A DNA stretch of 6,710 bases from Phycisphaerae bacterium (GTDB lineage Bacteria > Planctomycetota > Phycisphaerae > WQYP01). Below, piece after piece: positions 1 to 4,782 of the stretch (the first letter of the stretch is position 1; each line of letters begins with the position of its first letter). The position numbers were made by a program, and so were the translations under genes. The notes beneath the pieces are model-generated. The model searched no databases, had not been told where the DNA came from, and saw only the letters and a program-made list of their open reading frames with translations. The stretch is from the NCBI GenBank assembly GCA_013044065.1, contig JABEVA010000118.1, forward strand, positions 1-6,710, read 5' to 3'.

Positions 1-1
1 G

Positions 2-139
2 GTATTGCCGGCCCATTACGACATGTTCGCCATGAACAGCGCCAACCCGCAGGATTTTCTTGATTACTACCGGGTCAAGTACCCGAGCCTGCACGCCAGC
101 ACGTGTGAGTATGGCCAGCGCATGATATTGCCGCAATAG
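2..139 (+). CDS. 3' end of a probable UlaG-like metallo-beta-lactamase-fold hydrolase (partial)
   Basis: Only the last 45 codons are present, reading from base 2 to a TAG at 137-139; the 5' part lies left of the window. The fragment begins VLPAHYDMFAMNSANPQDF. A P-x-H-[YW]-D-M-F segment followed by an Asn/Pro-rich turn and a Phe-containing helix is typical of the C-terminal metal-ligand histidine region of UlaG-like (L-ascorbate-6-phosphate lactonase-like) metal-dependent hydrolases of the metallo-beta-lactamase superfamily. The His at fragment residue 5 would be a metal ligand. This is recognition from a short piece, so the substrate is unknown and a different subfamily is possible. The gene converges on the NirA-type reductase gene with 23 bp between stop codons; I see no clear hairpin terminator in that gap. 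Confidence 0.55.
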   Translation, partial: VLPAHYDMFAMNSANPQDFLDYYRVKYPSLHASTCEYGQRMILPQ

Positions 140-162
140 CCTTACAGCCACGGCACCCTGGT

Positions 163-1920
163 TTAATTAACCTCCGCCATTTCCGGAATGTTAAGCCATT
201 GAGCCAATTGTTCTGGCGTGTTGCGCAGCACAAACTGGCGAAAGGTTTCATCCTCGTCAGTGCGGTTGGCCTTGTAAGCCTGCACAATCTGGGCGATGGA
301 TTTATGGACAAGATCGGCCGGCACTTTTTTTAGCGCGACTTTGGCAAAGGCGGCATCCGCTCCAAGGGTGCCGCCCAACATCACCTGAAACGCTTCGGTG
401 CCACGTTGTCCGCGGAAATTACACACCACTCCCATCAACCCGATATCCGCCACCTGATACTGGGCGCAACTGTTGGGGCAGCCGGTGACGCTGACCATAA
501 TGGGAGTATCAATTTCCACATTTTCTTCCAGGTATTTGAGGATCCGTCCAGCCCGGGCCTTGGTTTCCACAATAGCCAGGTTGCAAAATTGCGTGCCCGT
601 ACAGGAAACCAGATTGCCCCGCCAAAGGGGCGCATGAGGCGTTAACCCCACCCCATCGAGAGCCTTGCACATTTCTTCCACCCGACCCGTGGGAATATTC
701 ACAAACAGCAGATTCTGCTTGTTGGACAGAGCGATGCGGGCTTTATCCACGCCGGCGAAACTCCGCGCGATCTGGGCCGCGGCGCGCAACTGCTCCGCCG
801 TGATGCGCCCGCGTTCAATGGGTACACCAATGTAGGATAGGCCAGGTTGCTTCTGCGGACCTGACCCCAGATGATCGGTATGAGGGGCATATTCCGGGGC
901 GGCAATGTTGTCATCGTGCTCCAGCTTGAAGCCGATGTCGGCCTCCAGATAATCCCGGAATTTCTGCCAGCCCCAGTCGGCCACCAGATACTTGAGTCTG
1001 GCCCGGGTGCGCTTTTCGCGGTAGCCATGGTCGCGGAAGATGTGGGCTACGCCCCGGGCCACTGCCGGCAATTGGGCCTCTTGCACAAAGGCGCGCAGGC
1101 CCTGTCCGATGTACGGCTGGCTGGAGAGCCCGCCGCCGACGCAGATGCCAAAGCCGCGTTCTTCGTGGCCGCTTACCGGGTGTACCCGGCGTACACCGAA
1201 GACGCCAATATCATTGATCTGGGGCTGATGGCAATGCAGGTGGCAACCCGCCACGGCGGATTTAAATTTCCGCGGAAAGTTGCTGAACTCTTTATTGCCA
1301 TCCAGAAACATCTGATTGACCGCCGCAGCGGCCGGGGAAGCATCAATGATTTCCGCAGCCAGGCACCCCGCCAGCGGACAACCCACCACATTTCGTGGAG
1401 TATCTCCACAGGCAAACTTGCTCACCAGGCCCACTTTTTCTAGATGAGGCAGAATTTCCGTCAGGGCTTCCAGCGTTAAATAATGCAACTGAAAACATTG
1501 CCGGGTGGTAATATCCGCAAATCCGCTGGCATATTTTTCCACAATGGTTGCAACGGCTTCAAGCTGATCCACATTCAAAAAACCATTGGGAATGCGAATG
1601 CGAAGCATGAAATGGCACAAGTTGGGCAGTTGCTGGTAAATACCGAACCAGCGCAAACGCACAAAATCTTCTTCGGTAATCTTGGCCCGGCGCGACGCAC
1701 TGCGAATAACCTCCGGCGCATCGCAATGAGGCACCGTTCGCCTATAGGTTTCCAAATCCTTCGCAGAAAGCAGCGACTCCAACGGTTCGGTAACCTCCGC
1801 CCGGGCATAACGGAAGATATCATCCCATACATCCAACCCATCTTTAGCCAGCTTGATTTCTTCAACCTTGTTGATTTTGCGGCCACCCGCTGGCACTGCT
1901 GATACTGTTGGGGTATTCAT
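163..1920 (-). CDS. nirA: Siroheme/[4Fe-4S] ferredoxin-type sulfite or nitrite reductase (NirA family)
   Basis: This 585-residue cytoplasmic enzyme should catalyse the six-electron reduction of sulfite to sulfide or nitrite to ammonia in assimilation, with electrons from ferredoxin. The order is the usual duplicated one: ferredoxin-like half-domain (about 95-165, with MLRIRIPNG and ITTRQCFQLHYL carrying Arg107, Arg109 and Arg140), first siroheme domain (about 170-335), second half-domain (about 355-425) and cluster-binding domain (about 433-570). The [4Fe-4S]/siroheme ligands are intact: Cys440 and Cys446 in CTGTQFC, Cys481 and Cys485 in GCPNSC. CTGTQFC followed by NLAIVETKARA resembles ferredoxin-nitrite reductases, but PRKFK (217-220: Arg, Lys, Phe, Lys) has the second Lys of sulfite reductases where nitrite reductases have Asn. 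Length is slightly above the usual 510-560. The ATG start has GGAG eight bases upstream, and no earlier in-frame start is needed. The gene stands alone behind its own promoter and inverted repeat. The family is certain; the substrate is not. Confidence 0.93.
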   Translation of the reverse strand: MNTPTVSAVPAGGRKINKVEEIKLAKDGLDVWDDIFRYARAEVTEPLESLLSAKDLETYRRTVPHCDAPEVIRSASRRAKITEEDFVRLRWFGIYQQLPNLCHFMLRIRIPNGFLNVDQLEAVATIVEKYASGFADITTRQCFQLHYLTLEALTEILPHLEKVGLVSKFACGDTPRNVVGCPLAGCLAAEIIDASPAAAAVNQMFLDGNKEFSNFPRKFKSAVAGCHLHCHQPQINDIGVFGVRRVHPVSGHEERGFGICVGGGLSSQPYIGQGLRAFVQEAQLPAVARGVAHIFRDHGYREKRTRARLKYLVADWGWQKFRDYLEADIGFKLEHDDNIAAPEYAPHTDHLGSGPQKQPGLSYIGVPIERGRITAEQLRAAAQIARSFAGVDKARIALSNKQNLLFVNIPTGRVEEMCKALDGVGLTPHAPLWRGNLVSCTGTQFCNLAIVETKARAGRILKYLEENVEIDTPIMVSVTGCPNSCAQYQVADIGLMGVVCNFRGQRGTEAFQVMLGGTLGADAAFAKVALKKVPADLVHKSIAQIVQAYKANRTDEDETFRQFVLRNTPEQLAQWLNIPEMAEVN

Positions 1921-1928
1921 GTTACAGA

Positions 1929-1932
1929 CTCC
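1929..1932 (-). promoter_or_regulatory. Ribosome binding site of the NirA-type reductase
   Basis: On the minus strand GGAG (within GGAGTC) lies 8 nt before the ATG at 1918-1920. The spacing is good and fixes the start of the reductase. It follows directly after the inverted repeat and a T5 run. Confidence 0.7.
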
Positions 1933-1937
1933 AAAAA

Positions 1938-1970
1938 TTTAATTACATACTAAATAAGTATGTGATTAAA
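1938..1970 (-). promoter_or_regulatory. 14-bp inverted repeat in the reductase leader, candidate operator or leader hairpin
   Basis: On the minus strand the arms are TTTAATCACATACT (1957-1970) and AGTATGTAATTAAA (1938-1951), separated by the 5-base spacer TATTT (1952-1956). Thirteen of 14 positions pair, with one mismatch at 1944/1964. The core reads ATACT-N5-AGTAT. It lies 17 bases upstream of the start codon and just downstream of the predicted transcription start, a position suited to a repressor roadblock. As RNA it would form an AT-rich hairpin followed by T5, so a weak attenuator is the alternative. The symmetry is read directly from the sequence; the regulator is unknown. A dimeric regulator of sulfur or nitrogen assimilation, for example of the Rrf2 type, is only a guess. 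Confidence 0.6.
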
Positions 1971-1986
1971 ATAACCAATTCATTAA

Positions 1987-2015
1987 ACTATAGCATAGTT
2001 CTTGGTCAATTTCAA
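1987..2015 (-). promoter_or_regulatory. Sigma70-like promoter for the NirA-type reductase
   Basis: Reading the minus strand, TTGAAA (-35, at 2010-2015) is separated by exactly 17 bases from TATAGT (-10, at 1987-1992). Both boxes match consensus at four or more of six positions. Transcription would start near 1980, giving a leader of about 60 nt that contains the inverted repeat at 1938-1970 and the GGAG ribosome binding site. It points only toward the reductase gene. Confidence 0.6.
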
Positions 2016-2150
2016 GTTTATTCCTACTTTTGATATGGGAATTACAATTAAAGTCAATTTTTCGCCTTTGGCACCTTTTTTTTAGCGCCAGCCCAATCCA
2101 CCCATCCAGCGGTCAATCTGGAGCAAAAAGCCCCCGTGCCGCAATCCCCC

Positions 2151-2519
2151 TTATGCCCGTATATGGGTCAGAGTAAACGCCCCGGTCGCAATCAGCAGGA
2201 AGGTAAAAAGCACGTTGGCCGCCAATACCACAATGCTTAACGCGAGCAAGGCCTTATTTTTTGGTGGGGCCAACCATACCGCACCGCCGGCAATGTAACA
2301 GCCCACCAAATGCAGTGTCACTCCCACAATCGCCAGCCGCACGTAGTCGATGGGGCTCGCCTGCGCCAGGTACTTGTAGCGAATCAGCAGGTCCGCGATA
2401 ATTGCGCCAATCCCGGCAACAAAAAACAAAATCCAGAAAAAGCCCCGAATAACACTATAACTATCGTTGGCTGAATCGCCATTAACCCGGTCCGTTAAAT
2501 TGGCATAAGCACTGGTCAT
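2151..2519 (-). CDS. Small three-helix membrane protein, function unknown
   Basis: I do not recognise this protein. With the ATG at 2517-2519 it has 122 residues: a polar N-terminus (1-25, rich in Asn, Asp and Ser), then three hydrophobic segments at about 27-46 (FFWILFFVAGIGAIIADLLI), 60-83 and 90-113. A short Lys-containing loop (APPKNK) lies between helices 2 and 3, and a nine-residue tail ends in HIRA. The start is chosen because GAAAGG lies 9 bases upstream. A longer frame could begin at 2588, but its extra 23 residues are Cys/Asp/Arg-rich, have no clear ribosome binding site, and would occupy most of the divergent promoter region. There is no cleavable signal peptide, catalytic motif or cofactor site. 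It lies upstream of the reductase gene on the same strand but 230 bp away with a separate promoter between, so a shared operon is unlikely. It is divergent from the MATE gene. Confidence 0.75.
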   Translation of the reverse strand: MTSAYANLTDRVNGDSANDSYSVIRGFFWILFFVAGIGAIIADLLIRYKYLAQASPIDYVRLAIVGVTLHLVGCYIAGGAVWLAPPKNKALLALSIVVLAANVLFTFLLIATGAFTLTHIRA

Positions 2520-2528
2520 GTTACTAAA

Positions 2529-2534
2529 CCTTTC
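2529..2534 (-). promoter_or_regulatory. Ribosome binding site that sets the start of the small membrane protein
   Basis: On the minus strand GAAAGG ends 9 bases before the ATG at 2517-2519. This favours the 122-residue product over a 145-residue version starting at 2588. Confidence 0.5.
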
Positions 2535-2608
2535 ATCGTCATCACTGCAAGTATAGTAACGTGACAGGGGTTTGCATATCAAGCGCACCGCGTCGTGGTA
2601 GAATCCGC

Positions 2609-2613
2609 AGGAG
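2609..2613 (+). promoter_or_regulatory. AGGAG motif directly abutting the MATE start codon
   Basis: AGGAG at 2609-2613 is followed immediately by ATG at 2614-2616, leaving no spacer where 5-9 bases are normal. An in-frame stop at 2599-2601 rules out an earlier start, and no ATG, GTG or TTG follows before the first transmembrane helix. Either initiation is weak or a rare start is used. Confidence 0.4.
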
Positions 2614-4023
2614 ATGATTCCGGAAGGTCAAACCCAACCGCCCGAAACCCAGGTTGCCCGCGGTTCCCCCACGGGTTGGGCGCTGCTCTACGAACTTCTG
2701 TTGAACGCCGCCCCCAATGTGCTGGGCATGTTGGGTCTGACGCTGATGCAATTTATCGACGGCCTGATGCTTTCCTGGCTGGACCGGCAAACGCCGGGCG
2801 GCGGGGTTAATTTGGCGGCCGCTTACGGCGGTGGCGTCACGGCGTGGGTACCGCTGGCCTTTCTTTCCGGGTTGGCCCAGTGCGTAAACACACTGGCCGG
2901 CCAATCTTTCGGACGGGGTGCCAAAATCGATGCCGCAGCCTTTGCATGGCAGGGCCTGTGGTGTGCCGTGCTTTCCATTCTGCCCTGTATCGGCCTCATT
3001 TTTCTTGCACCGATAATTTTTGGTTTGCTGGGGCAAACCGGGGTGATCCTGCACGGGCAGGTGTTATTTTTTGATTTTCTTATCGCCGCCGCCCCTGTCA
3101 ATCTGGCCTTGATGGTGTTGACCAGTTTTTACATGGGCGTGGCCCGCCCCGTGCGCGTGGCGGTTGCGGGGCTGGCCGGAAATCTGGTGAATTTGATATT
3201 GGATTGGCTGTTTATTTTCGGCCACGCCGGAATGCCCAAATTGGGCCTGCTGGGGTCGGCCATGGCCACGGTCACCGGGGTGCTGGTTTCGTTTAGCATC
3301 ATGGTTGGCTTCTTTTTTTCCGCCCGCACTCGACGCGAATTTCACAGCACCTACACGTGGCGGCCGCAAGTGGCCAAGCTGCGCCAACTGCTACGGCTCG
3401 GATTACCCGCCGGCAGCCAATGGAGCAACGATGTACTGACCTGGACAATTTTCACCCTGTGGCTGGTCAATCGCTTCGGCCCAAATGCCGCCGAGGCGCA
3501 AAGTGCGGTCATGCGTTTCATTCAGATATCTTACCTGCCCGCAGTAGGCCTGGGAGCCGCAGTAAACGCAGTTGTGGCCCGGTACTGGGGCGCGGGCGAC
3601 CCGTCCACGGCGCGCCGGTCCACGCGGCTGGCGCTGGCTTTGGCCATTGCGTACATGAGTTCGTGCGGCCTTTTATTCTGGCTGTGCGGACACGCTCTGG
3701 CCAGAGTATTTTTGACCAGTCCGCAACAGATCCAGATCGCCGCAGGCTTGCTGATTTTCGCCGCTGTTTTTCAAGCGTTTGACGCGGTCAACATTGTTTC
3801 CATCAGCGCCCTGCGCGGTGCCGGCGATACAATTTTCCCGGCCATTTTATGGTTGGTTTTATCCTGGGGAATTTGTGTGGCCGGCGGATATGCGGCCGCC
3901 ACATATTACTCTCAAGCAGGTCCGCGCGGACCATGGCTTATGGCGGCAATTTATATTTGTGTGCTGGGAATTGCCAATCTTCTTCGCTGGCGGCATATCG
4001 CGCGCCGCCCACTTGGCCCCTGA
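2614..4023 (+). CDS. MATE-family multidrug/toxin efflux transporter
   Basis: This 469-residue inner-membrane protein belongs to the MATE (NorM/DinF-like) family, which exports cationic or other toxic compounds in exchange for Na+ or H+. The usual duplicated six-helix architecture is visible. The N-half has ELLLNAAPNVLGMLG (27-41), the helix-2 region GLAQCVNTLAGQSFGRG (86-102), and the strongly diagnostic stretch from about 172 to 222 with GNLVNLILDWLFIFG and LGLLGSAMATV. The C-half has LLRLGLPAGSQW (259-270), GLGAAVNAVVARYWGAGDP (312-330) and ALRGAGDTIFP (399-409). Length is typical (about 440-480). About 12 hydrophobic segments are present, with a basic/polar mid-loop near 237-258. The ATG at 2614 is the only candidate near the expected N-terminus, because an in-frame TAG sits at 2599-2601, but its AGGAG directly touches the ATG, an unusually short spacing. 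The gene converges on sdhB with no spacer. Substrate and coupling ion cannot be read from the sequence. Confidence 0.93.
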   Translation: MIPEGQTQPPETQVARGSPTGWALLYELLLNAAPNVLGMLGLTLMQFIDGLMLSWLDRQTPGGGVNLAAAYGGGVTAWVPLAFLSGLAQCVNTLAGQSFGRGAKIDAAAFAWQGLWCAVLSILPCIGLIFLAPIIFGLLGQTGVILHGQVLFFDFLIAAAPVNLALMVLTSFYMGVARPVRVAVAGLAGNLVNLILDWLFIFGHAGMPKLGLLGSAMATVTGVLVSFSIMVGFFFSARTRREFHSTYTWRPQVAKLRQLLRLGLPAGSQWSNDVLTWTIFTLWLVNRFGPNAAEAQSAVMRFIQISYLPAVGLGAAVNAVVARYWGAGDPSTARRSTRLALALAIAYMSSCGLLFWLCGHALARVFLTSPQQIQIAAGLLIFAAVFQAFDAVNIVSISALRGAGDTIFPAILWLVLSWGICVAGGYAAATYYSQAGPRGPWLMAAIYICVLGIANLLRWRHIARRPLGP

Positions 4024-4782
4024 TTATCTTCCCGCAGACTGGCGGTCTTTATCTCCACCCGTAAGCACCCGCAGCACAATGCGCAGCGGATCGTAATATT
4101 TATCGACCACGCGCTCTTTAAGGGGGATAATGGCGTTATCCGTGATGTGAATTTCTTCCGGGCAGACTTCAGTGCAGCATTTGGTAATGTTGCACAGGCC
4201 CACCCCGCCCTCATCCTTAAGCAATTTCAGCCGGTCCAGGCTGTCCATGGGGTGCATTTCAAGACTCGCCACGCGCACCAGAAATCGCGGACCGAAAAAT
4301 TGCGGCTTCAGATCGTGCTCGCGCAAAACGTGACATACATCCTGACATAAAAAACATTCAATGCATTTGCGGAATTCCTGCACCCGGTCCACATCCCGCT
4401 GCTGCATGAGAAAATTGGCGTCCGGCCCGGGCGTAAAAGGTGGAATCTTTTTGTTCACCGTGTAATTCCACGATACATCCGTCACCAGATCGCGGATAAT
4501 CGGAAAGGTTTTCATCGGCGAAACGCTTACCGCTTCATGGGGCGGCAGGGCATCCAGCCGGGTTTTGCACATCAGCCGGGGTTTACCATTGACTTCCGCA
4601 CTGCACGAACCGCATTTAGCAGCTTTGCAATTCCAACGGCAGGCCAAATCCGGGGCGTGTTCCCGCTGAATTTGATGGATGGCATCCAGCACCACCATGC
4701 CTTCCTCAACCTCCACCCGATAATCCACAAACGCCCCACCGTTTGGATCACCCCGCCAAACCTTGAACGTCCGCTGGCTCAT
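4024..4782 (-). CDS. sdhB: Succinate dehydrogenase iron-sulfur subunit (mycobacterial Sdh1-like SdhB)
   Basis: SdhB passes electrons from the flavin of SdhA through three iron-sulfur clusters to the quinone site at the membrane. The protein has 252 residues, the usual length. All ligands are present. [2Fe-2S]: Cys52, Cys57, Cys60 and Cys72, in NCKAAKCGSC and LMC. [4Fe-4S]: Cys140, Cys143 and Cys146 of CIECFLCQDVC, plus Cys207 of EVCPEE. [3Fe-4S]: Cys150, Cys197 and Cys203. Two further cysteines, Cys48 and Cys202, sit beside the clusters. The phrases RWNCKAAKCGSCSAE, FRKCIECFLCQ and CNITKCCTEVCPE match the Sdh1-type SdhB known from mycobacteria (Rv0247c) more than the E. coli enzyme; this is from memory. 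The ATG overlaps the sdhA stop (ATGA, 4779-4782), and AAGGAG lies 5 bases upstream, indicating translational coupling. The C-terminus after about 240 is short and polar. A fumarate reductase role cannot be excluded. Confidence 0.95.
   Translation of the reverse strand: MSQRTFKVWRGDPNGGAFVDYRVEVEEGMVVLDAIHQIQREHAPDLACRWNCKAAKCGSCSAEVNGKPRLMCKTRLDALPPHEAVSVSPMKTFPIIRDLVTDVSWNYTVNKKIPPFTPGPDANFLMQQRDVDRVQEFRKCIECFLCQDVCHVLREHDLKPQFFGPRFLVRVASLEMHPMDSLDRLKLLKDEGGVGLCNITKCCTEVCPEEIHITDNAIIPLKERVVDKYYDPLRIVLRVLTGGDKDRQSAGR

Larger units (their letters stand above)
1921..2150. other. 230-bp intergenic region between the reductase and the small membrane protein gene
   Basis: The left part (about 1921-2065) is strongly AT-rich and holds the reductase promoter and inverted repeat. 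The right part (about 2085-2150) is GC-richer and is the downstream flank of the small membrane protein gene. No ORF of note is present. A weak stem (2069-2074 with 2085-2090, one G-U pair, eight T's in its loop) is the only other symmetry; its T-run is in the loop rather than after the stem, so it is not a convincing terminator. Confidence 0.5.
2520..2613. promoter_or_regulatory. Divergent promoter region between the small membrane protein and MATE genes
   Basis: This 94-bp gap must hold the promoters of both divergent genes. The octamer AGTATAGT (2550-2557) reads as a -10-like TATAGT on the plus strand (2552-2557) and TATACT on the minus strand (2550-2555). No good -35 box is found 16-18 bases from either, so promoter placement is tentative. 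A 7-bp inverted repeat, GTTACTA (2520-2526) and TAGTAAC (2554-2560), spans 27 bases and includes the minus-strand ribosome binding site; it may be chance. Confidence 0.35.

Noticed and set aside
871..1443. 190-codon plus-strand open frame opposite the reductase gene
   Set aside because: It lies wholly antisense to a certain gene, its translation has no recognisable domain, and such frames arise from codon bias on the opposite strand.
2069..2090. Stem TGGCAC/GCGCCA with T8 in the loop as an intrinsic terminator
   Set aside because: It has only six pairs including a G-U on one strand, and the T-run is in the loop rather than after the stem.
2118..2140. Short hairpin with a five-base loop (GGGGC / GCTCC on the minus strand) after the small membrane protein gene
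   Set aside because: The five-pair stem includes a G-U and no T-run follows on the minus strand, so it is not a credible terminator.
2520..2560. 7-bp inverted repeat GTTACTA / TAGTAAC
   Set aside because: The arms are short and 27 bases apart; this is easily chance, so it is mentioned only within the divergent region.
2520..2588. 23-residue N-terminal extension of the small membrane protein
   Set aside because: There is no ribosome binding site at 2588, the composition is unlike the rest, and it would occupy the divergent promoter region; the ATG at 2519 has GAAAGG at good spacing.
2542..3387. Overlapping minus-strand open frames opposite the MATE gene
   Set aside because: The translations are Gln/His/Arg-rich shadows of hydrophobic codons on the plus strand and do not resemble proteins.
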